IMG/VR virus record: IMGVR_UViG_3300008453_000579 | Coordinates: 1 to 44,647 of that record | Length of the DNA stretch: 44,647 bases | Reading direction: 5' to 3' (one strand) | From: a virus | In this document: positions 36,719 through 44,647 of the stretch, piece after piece | How the letters are laid out: every line of letters begins with the position of its first letter | Position numbering within the stretch: the first letter of the stretch is position 1 | Position numbers and translations under genes: made by a program | Notes under the pieces: generated by a model | Told to the model about the DNA's origin: nothing | The model's database searches: none | The model's input: only the letters and a program-made list of their open reading frames with translations

Positions 36719-37146
36719 AAAGTGCCCCGCTGCATTAGTTCGGCCATGCGCTTAGCGCGGCCTGGCGTTTGCCGTGCCCATCGACTCGCCAGCATCTCGC
36801 GCGCAGCGGTCGTGTAGTCCTCGCGCGCAATAGCTGCCCACATATTTTTAAACGCCATAAGCCCTGCGTGCCCGAGCTGAAACGACATACAGACCAGCAC
36901 CGCGTGACGCACTTCTCCGCACCCAGCGGGCAACGATGGCAACTTGGCAGCGCGTTGGTCGATAAGCACTTGCAGCCACACCTCGCCGGCTGCTTGTGGC
37001 AGCTCGAAGTCGTATAGCTCGATGTCGGCTCCCTGCGGCCCGATGCGGAAACCATAGCCCACTGTCGGGTAACGTTCACTGCAGAGATAAGGCCGGGCGC
37101 GCCAGTCTTCTTCCTCGCGCAATATTGTGGCGGCGATGCTAACCAA
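36715..37146 (-). CDS. Endolysin (GH24 lysozyme)
   Basis: A small soluble lysozyme of about 143 residues (146 if the TTG at 37155 is used). The catalytic trio spacing of T4 lysozyme is visible: E13, then C22 nine residues later, then T28 six residues later in P-T-V-G-Y-G. C22 occupies the usual Asp position. The rest follows the family, with M-S-F-Q-L-G-H-A-G and a C-terminal R-W-A-R-Q-T-P-G-R-A segment. I prefer TTG 37146 because GGAGG is then nine bases upstream. There is no signal peptide, so export depends on the holin. Confidence 0.86.
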   Translation of the reverse strand: MVSIAATILREEEDWRARPYLCSERYPTVGYGFRIGPQGADIELYDFELPQAAGEVWLQVLIDQRAAKLPSLPAGCGEVRHAVLVCMSFQLGHAGLMAFKNMWAAIAREDYTTAAREMLASRWARQTPGRAKRMAELMQRGTL

Positions 37147-37147
37147 T

Positions 37148-37366
37148 CTATTCAACCTCCGCCGGAACGAGCGCGCGGAATTGCTCTTGGTTGTCGAAGC
37201 GGTACCGGTAGACCTCCGAGTCCGGCACGCCGGCGAACCCGTGCGACGGGCTGGCAGGCATCACCAAGTGGCTGTCAGCGCCTTCAATTGGCTGTAGGCT
37301 GTCAACGTGCCAGCCGGGCAGCTCCACTTCGTTATCGTAAAGCGTGCCGAGTTCTTTAATGTCCAT
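37148..37366 (-). CDS. Hypothetical 72-aa protein
   Basis: A 72-residue protein between the secreted protein and lysozyme genes; start ATG 37366 follows GGAG by eight bases and overlaps the end of the upstream gene. It has a hydrophilic mixed sequence (G-W-H-V-D-S-L-Q-P-I-E-G-A-D-S-H) and ends with V-P-A-E-V-E. No membrane helix or signal peptide is present. It may be a tail- or lysis-associated accessory protein. Confidence 0.55.
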   Translation of the reverse strand: MDIKELGTLYDNEVELPGWHVDSLQPIEGADSHLVMPASPSHGFAGVPDSEVYRYRFDNQEQFRALVPAEVE

Positions 37367-38180
37367 TCGTTGCACTCCGCATTGATTCGATAACCTCGCC
37401 AAAGGTGCCGACAAAAACATAAATCCGAAAGTGATAGGAGCCGGACGGATTTGTGTACCGGTAAACCGTGTTCCACTTTACCACTCTTTCCGGCGTGAAT
37501 CTCCAGCGCCCATATCCAGCGCCCGGCCACGCTGCTTGTGGAAGCTCAGGCGACCAAGCGCCCATTGCGTGCTGCCCGTCTGGCGTTGTGAAAATAACCG
37601 GCAGCGGCTGTTCGCCCGGTCCGTCAGGTAGCGCCCCGATTGACTGCGTGACCGGGTTGTAAGTCCAGAATACTGAGAAATTCTCAGGCATGTAACCTGT
37701 CAGCACTTCAAAGGTAGCTGAGCTGTGCGATTCGCTGGGCGGAACGTTGAACTGCACTGAGTATTCGATTTTGTTGCTCGGCAGCACGGTCACGCGCTTA
37801 TTCAGTGTGTGCTGGCTGATATACGCGCCGTTAACTGGACGCCAAAATGCCATCTGCGAATAAGTGGCCAGCGTGTCAGCGGTGCGCCAAGACGCGATCA
37901 GCCGGCTAGTTGACCGCGACGGGTTCACGCCGTCAAGCTCTGAGCCTGCTTCTGTCGGGTTGAATGATTCGCCCATCCCATCAAATGAACTAGCGCTCTG
38001 CAACTGCCGGCCGTGGTCGTGGTCGTCTATATACTCGACGCCACGCAAAGTCACGCTGCAAACAGCGCCTGCGTCGTGCGTGCAGGTTTTGACGGCTAAC
38101 GGACCGTTGCTGATAGTGATAGCCGACTGTGGCGCAGCGGCCACACAAAACGGGATGAGTAACGCGATTAATTTAATCAT
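37356..38180 (-). CDS. Secreted protein with signal peptide, 274 aa
   Basis: A 274-residue protein with a clear N-terminal signal peptide (M-I-K-L-I-A-L-L-I-P-F-C-V-A-A-A, likely cut after A-A-A). The mature part is beta-rich with W-R-P-V-N-G-A-Y, W-T-Y-N-P-V-T and W-P-G-A-G-Y-G-R-W-R-F segments, suggesting a carbohydrate-binding or sandwich fold. Phage proteins with signal peptides are unusual in a tail operon. It overlaps the fibre gene start by four bases. Function is unknown; a role outside the cytoplasm during infection or lysis is inferred. Confidence 0.72.
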   Translation of the reverse strand: MIKLIALLIPFCVAAAPQSAITISNGPLAVKTCTHDAGAVCSVTLRGVEYIDDHDHGRQLQSASSFDGMGESFNPTEAGSELDGVNPSRSTSRLIASWRTADTLATYSQMAFWRPVNGAYISQHTLNKRVTVLPSNKIEYSVQFNVPPSESHSSATFEVLTGYMPENFSVFWTYNPVTQSIGALPDGPGEQPLPVIFTTPDGQHAMGAWSPELPQAAWPGAGYGRWRFTPERVVKWNTVYRYTNPSGSYHFRIYVFVGTFGEVIESMRSATNGH

Positions 38181-40180
38181 GCTGTGACCGCCTGTAGCTC
38201 TGCATTTGCTAGACCGCGCGGAATGAATGTGATCCGTGAGACAGTACCATTAGCCGAGTTAGCCAGTGTAGCGGAGCCCTCCCAAGGTGCGCTGCCGATT
38301 GTAGCCCTGACCATGCCGGCCGGCAATGCAATTGCGGAACTACTGCTTCCGGTAATGGCTCCATTAACAGCCGCAGCAAAATCTCCGGACTTAACGCGCA
38401 CTGCTATTTTTACCGGCGTGTCGGTTGTGTGAGGAAGGCTCAGCACCGGAGCTGCGGAACCGGAAGATCGCAAGTTAAACTGCTTTGATGAGATGTATAT
38501 GCAATTGTCAAAAGTATTTCCAAAGCCAAAAGCGACTGTATCATCAATCCATTTACCCTGAATGATTATCGTGTACTCAGTCAATGTGCTGGCAAGTTCC
38601 GCTAAGTTTGCGATAGTCGTGAATGCTCCGACTCGCGTAACTTGCGCTGTAGTTGTTGGGATATAGCTTGTCGGCGCAGGACCGACTTCTAGCTGCGCGC
38701 CCCATAAAACAACGGTCGCGGCATTCTCCGCATCTGACCGTATATTCATGCGCACGACTGCCGTATCTGCGACATACGATAACCAAACTCTAAGCCATCC
38801 GTTTTGTTGCGCTTCTACGCCGTGACCGACAAGTGTTCCGGACGTTGACGTTACAGCGCCCGTGGCCGGATTAACAACAATATGCCTACCCGCGCCAGTA
38901 TCGTCGCGGACCATAAGGCGAGTTATGGTTCCAGCTTTAATATATACAGATTGGCAGTAAGTAGCGCCAACCGTGGCCGTTGCCGATTGATTTAAGCTGA
39001 CACCATTGTTTGTTGTTAGTGTGTCGGCAGTCAAAGTCCCATCAGGTGCGGTTGTCGTGTTTGGTGCTATAGTTGCGCCCGCTTGTTTAATCCACGAAGC
39101 GTTATCAAATACATGGGACTGCAGCAGCAAATTTGTACGCTGCTCCTCCGCAAGCAAACCAAGCGCATTGCCTGTCGCAGCATCGTAAGTGATGCGCGGC
39201 GTGTTGATTGCGGCGCTGCCGATACCTGTCGGAGTTTGATATGTGGCCGTACTGTTGCGCGCCGTGGTAATGGCGGTTGTCAGCGCGGTCAACTCTGGGC
39301 CGAATGCGCCATATACGTTGTGGCGGTTTGTCGCAAAGTTAAGATCCAGCGTTGCGCGTTGGAAAAGCTGCGCCACTAATTCCGTTGTTGCTTTTGATTG
39401 AACGCCAAGCAAGGCGTTAACTGCAGCCGCATCAGCGCCAGCGATCACAGAACGGCCGAAGGCTGACAGGTCCGCAGCTGCTGCCGCGTCAACTCCGGTA
39501 AAGTAAATGACCTTGTTTGCCGCAGTCGTTACGCCTGCCAGCGCGGTAAGTGTGGCGTCAGCGGCCTGTGCGCTCAGCGCAGTTCGCGCTGCAGTCGCGT
39601 CAGCTGCGGCGATCAGGGTCCGGCCATACGCGGATAGGTCCGCCGCGGCTGCAGCATCAACACCGGTAAAGTAAATTATCTTGTTTGCCGCAGTAGTCAC
39701 TCCCGCCATAGCCGTAAGCGTGGCGTCAGACGCTTGGGCGCTCAATGCGGTGCGCGCAGCTGCTGCGTCTGCTGCATTAATCAGCGATTTGCCGAAGGTT
39801 GTTACCGCCACGGTGCTGAATGCGTTTGCACCGGTTCGCTCTACCAAGCCGTTGGTTGACAGCTCGCCGATCGCTGTTTGGTTGGCAAGTGCATTCTGTA
39901 TGCGGTTGACGATATTGGGCAGTGACTCGTAGCTATTCCAGCCGATCAACTTGTCCGTTGTGGTTGGCTGGTCCCAGTTTGCCGCGAGTGTGATCGTGCT
40001 GGTTCCGCTAACCGGAGCCGTGCCGCTGATCGCGGTAACGATGCGCCGCGTGCCCAGCTGCAACACAAAGCCCGGCACGATAAACGAGCAGTCAACGCCG
40101 CCCGTCACTGAGATCGTCGGGCTGCCATTTGTGGCGGTTGCGCTGGCGCTTTCAATAGGGTTAACGGGATTTAGTGCCAC
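38177..40180 (-). CDS. Tail fibre protein with 56-residue repeats
   Basis: A 667-residue fibre. It begins with GTG 40180 (GGAG six bases upstream). The N-terminal region (residues 1-110) has a compact beta fold with a F-V-L-Q-L-G-T-R-R attachment-like strand. Residues about 130-270 contain two to three 56-residue repeats of R-T-A-L-S-A-Q with Y-F-T-G-V-D-A. The C-terminal part has E-E-Q-R-T-N-L-L-L-Q-S and P-D-G-T-L-T-A-D, typical of a carbohydrate-binding or head domain. It is encoded next to the J-like protein and probably binds the host receptor. Confidence 0.83.
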   Translation of the reverse strand: MALNPVNPIESASATATNGSPTISVTGGVDCSFIVPGFVLQLGTRRIVTAISGTAPVSGTSTITLAANWDQPTTTDKLIGWNSYESLPNIVNRIQNALANQTAIGELSTNGLVERTGANAFSTVAVTTFGKSLINAADAAAARTALSAQASDATLTAMAGVTTAANKIIYFTGVDAAAAADLSAYGRTLIAAADATAARTALSAQAADATLTALAGVTTAANKVIYFTGVDAAAAADLSAFGRSVIAGADAAAVNALLGVQSKATTELVAQLFQRATLDLNFATNRHNVYGAFGPELTALTTAITTARNSTATYQTPTGIGSAAINTPRITYDAATGNALGLLAEEQRTNLLLQSHVFDNASWIKQAGATIAPNTTTAPDGTLTADTLTTNNGVSLNQSATATVGATYCQSVYIKAGTITRLMVRDDTGAGRHIVVNPATGAVTSTSGTLVGHGVEAQQNGWLRVWLSYVADTAVVRMNIRSDAENAATVVLWGAQLEVGPAPTSYIPTTTAQVTRVGAFTTIANLAELASTLTEYTIIIQGKWIDDTVAFGFGNTFDNCIYISSKQFNLRSSGSAAPVLSLPHTTDTPVKIAVRVKSGDFAAAVNGAITGSSSSAIALPAGMVRATIGSAPWEGSATLANSANGTVSRITFIPRGLANAELQAVTA

Positions 40181-40183
40181 AGG

Positions 40184-43100
40184 TTACTCCAGTTTGTTCT
40201 CGAATGTTCTGATACTAGCATTTCGCTGTATATAGGTGAAGTTTGGCACGCTGCCGCTAAATTCAAAAGTGCCTTCGTACTGATAGTTTTGAGTACCCGC
40301 GCCAGGCGTCTCGGACACGTTGGCCGGGAAGTTCAGAAACCATTCCGTTCGGTTTAGCTCCGCGTCGTAGATACCCGCAGCTGCCACAGTAAACTCAGCA
40401 ATATTGTTGCCCCACCGGTACACGGTGCCCGTCGCGTAAAGGATCACGCTGCTGTAGTCGCCGCCAGTTGTGCGCCCGCGCGCCGATCCGCTGCACGTTA
40501 CTTGTATTGGCTTGCCGGCGCTATTATGGCCTAATGCGCTGGCAAGCAGCTGGCCGGTCGTCGTGTTGCTGCTGCCCGATTTGGTCTCAATGATCTGTCC
40601 GCTAAAAAAGTCGCCTTTAATAAATCCGGTGCCGTTGCGCTTAATCCAGAATAGTCCGTTTAAGTCGGTCTTAGTGCCCGAGCCGATCCACACCAGATAC
40701 GTGCCGTCATCGTAAATCTCGGTTCGCACGCCGCTGCCGTTGTCTGTTACCAGTCGGCCTTGGATCGCTGCGTTGACCATAGAGGAATTGTAAGACGTGG
40801 CATTCTGCATGACCACGTTTCCGGCCTGGTCGACATAAAACAGGCCGTTGCCGCTGTTCTTCGTGCCGGTGCCGTACCAGAAGGGAAATGACCCGCTGCC
40901 AGACATCTCGGCGCGGTAGCCACTTGTTGCAGTTTGGAATGTGGCGGCCACGATGTCGCCGCGATAGATCCACTTGTTGCGCGAGCTGTCCCAGTAGAGC
41001 TGCACGGTGCCCGCCGTGTCGCTCAGGCGCAGCGTATCCGCGCGAAATTCTAGCGTATTGGTCGCGCCATCTGCCACAACGCCGGTTATGCGGCTGATGC
41101 CGCCTGACGTGCTGGTGACGCCCAGGAACGCGCGCCCGAAAGCAAACCCCGCGTCCGGATCAAACGTAGTGGATAGGATAAGCTGCGCGTTTGCCTCGTT
41201 ACCCGGCCCGGCTATTGATGTTTTGAGTCCGTTAACCGCCGTTAGTGCCCCGTCCGCCGCGCTCTTGGCGCCGTTGGCAATCGTAGCCGTGGCAGCAAGG
41301 CCCGTAGTCGGATTGTTGACCGTGTTGGTCACGCTGGTTGCGCTGGATGCCGCGCCGTCCGCTGTGCTCTTGGCGGTGCTTGCCAGCGTATAAGTCGCCG
41401 CTAAGCCCGTAGTGCTGTTGTTTACTTGGCCCTGCACGCTGCTTGATACGCTCGCGGCGCCGTCTGCTGTGGTCTTGGCGGTATTCGCCAGCGTGTAGGT
41501 CGCGGATACGCCCGTGGTCGGATTGTTGACAGTGCCCTGCAGCGCGCTGATTGCTGTGCTGTTGCCGGATACGTCGCTGGCCACTTCGTTAATCTGGCCG
41601 ATGATCGCAGTATCGTCTGCTTGCAGCTGCGATACTTGAGTGGCGCGCGTCGATGTTTCAGTGGCCAGCGCGGTCGTCAAGCTAGTGATGCTAGAGGTGT
41701 TTGAACCGGTCGTAGCTGTCAGCGAGGCGATGCTCGACGCTGTAGCTTCGTCGAGGTCTGCCACAGCTTGGTTAACGATAATAATATTCGCGGCGTTGTC
41801 GTCCACGTCGGACCGCAGCGCCAAAATATCAGTTGATATGGCGCTATCTAATTCGGTGACAGTTTGCTGCAGATTGGTGATGCTGGACGTATTGGCGCCG
41901 ACTGCGCTGGTCAGCGTGCTGATGCTAGTAGCTGTCGCGCTGGTCAGGTCTGCCACAACTTGGTTTGTGGTGGCAATGCTCGCTGTGTTTACGCCGATAG
42001 CTGCGGTCAGCGTGGCGGTCTCTGTCTTGCGCTGCTTTTCCTCGGTCTTGAGGTCCACACCGGTTTCAAAGTTGCCCATCGTGTTAGCGATAATATCCAG
42101 TATAGACACGCGCGGGTCTTCGCCCACCGCGCCGTTCACCTCGTCGATCCGGTCTGTGATCAGCTGATTGACTTCGGTGCTAGTCGGGTAATCTACCAGC
42201 GAAGCGTCCACGATGTCTTGCAAGTCGCCCTGCACTTGCCCCACGACGTCCGGCAGTATCTGGCCCGCGATGTCCTCGCCGATCAGGTCGATGATATCGG
42301 TACCGTCTGCCGTCGTGGTTGAGATTGTGCTGGCCCAAGACGATACTCCCAGCGCATTAATCGTCCGCGCGTATATCGTGTACTCAGTGGCCGGTGACAG
42401 CCCTGCAAATACCATTGAGGTGCCGCGCCCGACAATCTGCGATGTTGATCCTATAGCGAACTCGAAAGTGGTACCCAGCCCGATACCCGCCAGCACTGGG
42501 ATCGCCGTGATGTCGAAGTTGCCGACAATCGTGTTGATGCTGCTTGGTGGTACTGGTAGCGCCAGAGTAAAAGAGATTGTGGCGGCTTCGGAGGGGAAAC
42601 CGATCGTGCTGATTGCGCGCACTTGGATGCTGTATGAACCCGTGTCGAGCTGTGGGATCACGTAGGACTGGCCGACCGTCTCGACTCGCTCGATCTCGGT
42701 GGTGCCCGTGAGCAGTACGACGAGGAACCGGCGCACAAAGGCATTATCCGGATAACTCCAGGTTAGCGTTCCGCGCGTTGCCAGCGTTGGGTCCGGCGTG
42801 AGCGTCAAACCGGTTGGCGCTGGGATATTTGCCGGGTCGCCGAGGTTCGTACCGCCGATGATCTCTGAGTAGTCCAGATCAGACCACGGATATATCGCGT
42901 CGTCGTGCTGTATCGCGGTGATGTTGACCAAGTAGTCCGTGCGGTACTCGATGGCCGCCACACGGAACTCTTTATTAATCCAGCCGCGATTTTCTTCGGT
43001 GATGTCGATAATGTCGCCGACGTCCAGCTGCAGCGCTTCAGGTGTGGCGGTGAACTGCACGCTCTCGGAGTTGCGGCTGGCTTTGACGGCTACCTCAGCG

Positions 43101-44311
43101 AGTTGCAGCGCTTCGGCCTTGTATACCGTGTACTCGGCGGTGATCACCTTCTCCAAGATTAGCCCGTTGTCCTCAGTGAGCCACTGCGCGTATAACGGAT
43201 CATCTGATGCCGGGTAGAAACATTCGTCCATCTCATACTTGTTTTCCACGTTCGGGAAGCGCACCACGACGCGGTTATACCGGTCCTTGATGCCGGGCAG
43301 CGTGCTGGTGATCGAGCTGACCATGTTGTCTGCGGTGAAACTAAAGACCGGGTTGCCCTCGATCTCCGTGCCGATTTTTAGCCGGCCGTCCGAGTCGGGG
43401 AAAAAGCCCCGGTATGAGTTGGCGATCTCCGACACGTTATCAAACAGCGTCCGGCCCGTGTCGATGATATTGTTATGCGTGAAGCGCTTGAAGTTGACCA
43501 CCGCCGCAGGGCTACCCGTGCAGGTATACACGCCGTCGACGGTCTGGCATATCTGCGTATCGACTGTGGCGGTCTCGTTGGTGTCGCAGATGTTCGCCAC
43601 GGCGATGATCGAGGCCAGATCAATGTCAGCGTCCAGCATATTCAAGCCGTATACAGGCGACTTCAGATAATCGAGCAGATGGACTGCCGGGTTTTCCGTG
43701 TAAGCTGCCACACCAGTGCGCGGGTCAATACACTTTTTGCCCTTGATGATTGCGGTGATCTGCGGCTCGCCATTCCAGATCGTGCCGTCTTTGTCTTGGC
43801 GGAACGTGAAGATCGCAGTAGCCAGCCCACGATAATGGCTTTCGGTAGTGCTCCAGCGATTAAATACGGTGCCAACCGTGAGCGGGTTCTGCTCAGGTGT
43901 GCCGGTTGCCAGCTGGTAGTTATAGTAACGCAGGCCGTTTTTAGTCCACCGCGCGTCGTTCCAGCTAACGCCGTTGAAGAAGAACTCGACGTACTGGTCG
44001 ATCTCGCCGTAACAGAATACGCAGAATACGTGATAGTTTTCGTTATCAAGCCCGCCCGGCTCGTTGCTGACTGCGCGGTCGACGATAATCGCGCCGACTT
44101 TGCGCGTACCATAGACGACTGGGATCGGGAAGTCCGAACCGGTGCGCTGCACTAACATGGCCTCTTTCGGCGGCATGTCGGGCGTCAGCCACTTGCGCAG
44201 CTTTTTCATTACCGTGCCAGATAGCGCAATGGCGCCCCACCACCAGCCGATCCCGCCTACCAGCGAACCAATAACCGCCGCGCCCTTGAGCAGTTTCTTT
44301 AAGAATCCCAT
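40184..44311 (-). CDS. Tail tip/central fibre protein (lambda J-like)
   Basis: A 1375-residue protein at the tail tip. The N-terminal region holds conserved J-like features (V-Y-G-T-R-K-V-G-A and W-S-D-L-D-Y), with Cys-containing insertions. The middle has fibronectin type III-like domains (S-I-Q-V-R-A-I-S-T-I-G-F-P-S-E-A and Y-T-I-Y-A-R-T). The stalk (about 750-1050) is a triple-stranded coiled coil containing three to four 36-residue repeats around V-N-N-P-T-T-G-L-A-A-T. The C-terminal domain is beta-rich. Its ATG 44311 overlaps the preceding TAA. It binds receptor and triggers DNA release. Confidence 0.9.
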   Translation of the reverse strand: MGFLKKLLKGAAVIGSLVGGIGWWWGAIALSGTVMKKLRKWLTPDMPPKEAMLVQRTGSDFPIPVVYGTRKVGAIIVDRAVSNEPGGLDNENYHVFCVFCYGEIDQYVEFFFNGVSWNDARWTKNGLRYYNYQLATGTPEQNPLTVGTVFNRWSTTESHYRGLATAIFTFRQDKDGTIWNGEPQITAIIKGKKCIDPRTGVAAYTENPAVHLLDYLKSPVYGLNMLDADIDLASIIAVANICDTNETATVDTQICQTVDGVYTCTGSPAAVVNFKRFTHNNIIDTGRTLFDNVSEIANSYRGFFPDSDGRLKIGTEIEGNPVFSFTADNMVSSITSTLPGIKDRYNRVVVRFPNVENKYEMDECFYPASDDPLYAQWLTEDNGLILEKVITAEYTVYKAEALQLAEVAVKASRNSESVQFTATPEALQLDVGDIIDITEENRGWINKEFRVAAIEYRTDYLVNITAIQHDDAIYPWSDLDYSEIIGGTNLGDPANIPAPTGLTLTPDPTLATRGTLTWSYPDNAFVRRFLVVLLTGTTEIERVETVGQSYVIPQLDTGSYSIQVRAISTIGFPSEAATISFTLALPVPPSSINTIVGNFDITAIPVLAGIGLGTTFEFAIGSTSQIVGRGTSMVFAGLSPATEYTIYARTINALGVSSWASTISTTTADGTDIIDLIGEDIAGQILPDVVGQVQGDLQDIVDASLVDYPTSTEVNQLITDRIDEVNGAVGEDPRVSILDIIANTMGNFETGVDLKTEEKQRKTETATLTAAIGVNTASIATTNQVVADLTSATATSISTLTSAVGANTSSITNLQQTVTELDSAISTDILALRSDVDDNAANIIIVNQAVADLDEATASSIASLTATTGSNTSSITSLTTALATETSTRATQVSQLQADDTAIIGQINEVASDVSGNSTAISALQGTVNNPTTGVSATYTLANTAKTTADGAASVSSSVQGQVNNSTTGLAATYTLASTAKSTADGAASSATSVTNTVNNPTTGLAATATIANGAKSAADGALTAVNGLKTSIAGPGNEANAQLILSTTFDPDAGFAFGRAFLGVTSTSGGISRITGVVADGATNTLEFRADTLRLSDTAGTVQLYWDSSRNKWIYRGDIVAATFQTATSGYRAEMSGSGSFPFWYGTGTKNSGNGLFYVDQAGNVVMQNATSYNSSMVNAAIQGRLVTDNGSGVRTEIYDDGTYLVWIGSGTKTDLNGLFWIKRNGTGFIKGDFFSGQIIETKSGSSNTTTGQLLASALGHNSAGKPIQVTCSGSARGRTTGGDYSSVILYATGTVYRWGNNIAEFTVAAAGIYDAELNRTEWFLNFPANVSETPGAGTQNYQYEGTFEFSGSVPNFTYIQRNASIRTFENKLE

Positions 44312-44647
44312 TACTTGCCGCCCCAGCGCAGATCGTCGCCTGCCGATTTTGAGTTGATAAAACTTGTGCTGCTTGGATAAAAACGCTGATAGCTGGCCAT
44401 CGTGGTGCGAATGCCGCGCACCGCGTCGTATTGCGCCATATAGTTTGACAGCTGAATGCCGATCCCCGCGCTCGCTTCGTCATCGTCGACCGCGTAGGTA
44501 TCGATCCGCATCGTGGTAGTCAGGAGCGCGCCGATCACTTGGTCGTTATCGTCGCATAGCACTTGACGCAATACCACCTTGCGGCCAATTGGATTGTTCG
44601 CCTGGAATAGCGCAAGGACGGATTGGTCGACCAGCGAGATCTGGAAA
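44311..44647 (-). CDS. Distal/minor tail protein, C-terminal part (gene begins at 209)
   Basis: Continuation of the tail gene that starts at 209 and leaves the window at base 1. Joining the ends restores one uninterrupted frame: the codon G-C-T is formed across the junction and the reading continues F-Q-I-S-L-V-D-Q-S. The C-terminal part has A-R-Y-like Y-M-A-Q-Y-D-A-V-R-G, Q-R-F-Y-P-S-S-T-S-F and a final D-D-L-R-W-G-G-K. This end is typical of baseplate proteins just ahead of the tip protein. The full product is 181 residues. Confidence 0.75.
   Translation of the reverse strand, partial: FQISLVDQSVLALFQANNPIGRKVVLRQVLCDDNDQVIGALLTTTMRIDTYAVDDDEASAGIGIQLSNYMAQYDAVRGIRTTMASYQRFYPSSTSFINSKSAGDDLRWGGK

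Noticed and set aside
41640-42167. A 175-codon plus-strand frame
   Set aside because: Antisense to the J-like stalk; low-complexity V/S/A composition and no ribosome site.
1-44647. Prophage or temperate module (integrase, excisionase, cI-type repressor, attachment site)
   Set aside because: None of the readable genes has integrase or repressor features, and the genome is accounted for by structural, lysis, replication and small unknown genes.
1-44647. Cyanobacterial HIP1 octamer (GCGATCGC)
   Set aside because: Only a few copies are seen (for example near 4044 and 8207), not the dense pattern of cyanobacterial DNA.

Overview
The window looks like one complete genome of a strictly lytic, long-tailed (siphovirus-type) Caudoviricetes phage of a Gram-negative, probably proteobacterial, host. 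A minor-tail gene runs off the left end (209 to 1, minus strand) and continues in the same frame at the right end (44647 to 44311). The 44,647 bases therefore behave as a closed or circularly permuted molecule cut inside that gene. I see no integrase, excisionase or lysogeny repressor module. Host assignment rests only on general features (moderately high GC, a GH24 lysozyme, a 3-TM holin of the type found in gene transfer agents); I cannot name a genus.

Layout. On the minus strand, read right to left from about 16.0 kb, lie the packaging and head genes: small and large terminase, portal, Mu F/SPP1 gp7-type head morphogenesis protein, a protease/scaffold gene with an apparent nested scaffold start, a decoration-like protein and the major capsid protein. 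A compact seven-gene plus-strand cassette (10.2-11.9 kb) with its own promoter interrupts them. After a terminator near 7.0 kb come a small zinc-ribbon gene, a tRNA-like element, a cluster of small membrane proteins, and then the neck and tail genes: connector, head closure, gp10-like, tail terminator, tail tube, chaperone-like, tape measure and distal tail proteins. Through the circular junction these continue at the right end with the J-like tip protein, a tail fibre, a secreted protein, the lysozyme/holin pair and a large esterase tail spike with seven 24-residue repeats.

Replication and metabolism. Two divergent early blocks start from a bidirectional promoter region at about 27.5 kb. The plus block holds an Ala/Pro-rich protein, a DUF2800 Cas4-like nuclease, a DUF2815 ssDNA-binding protein, a CCA/poly(A)-polymerase-type nucleotidyltransferase and a family A DNA polymerase. 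The minus block holds an SF2 helicase, a VRR-NUC nuclease, an adenine methyltransferase, a TetR-type mini-regulator, an NrS-1-like primase-polymerase/helicase and several micro-genes, nearly all with overlapping stop and start codons. It ends in a strong terminator at 20.43 kb. A second minus operon begins right after it, under a promoter carrying two palindromic operators. It encodes small proteins, a PAPS-reductase-like enzyme, an HD phosphohydrolase and a multi-HTH/zinc protein. It runs toward an AT-rich, iteron-packed intergenic region at 16.1-16.5 kb that I propose as the replication origin.

Most notable signals: the iteron origin, the twin operators, a genome-wide excess of the word TGTGGC/GCCACA, a three-member paralogous family sharing a P-A-x-C-L-A-Q motif, and the pairing of a tRNA-like element lacking CCA with a CCA-type nucleotidyltransferase head domain.
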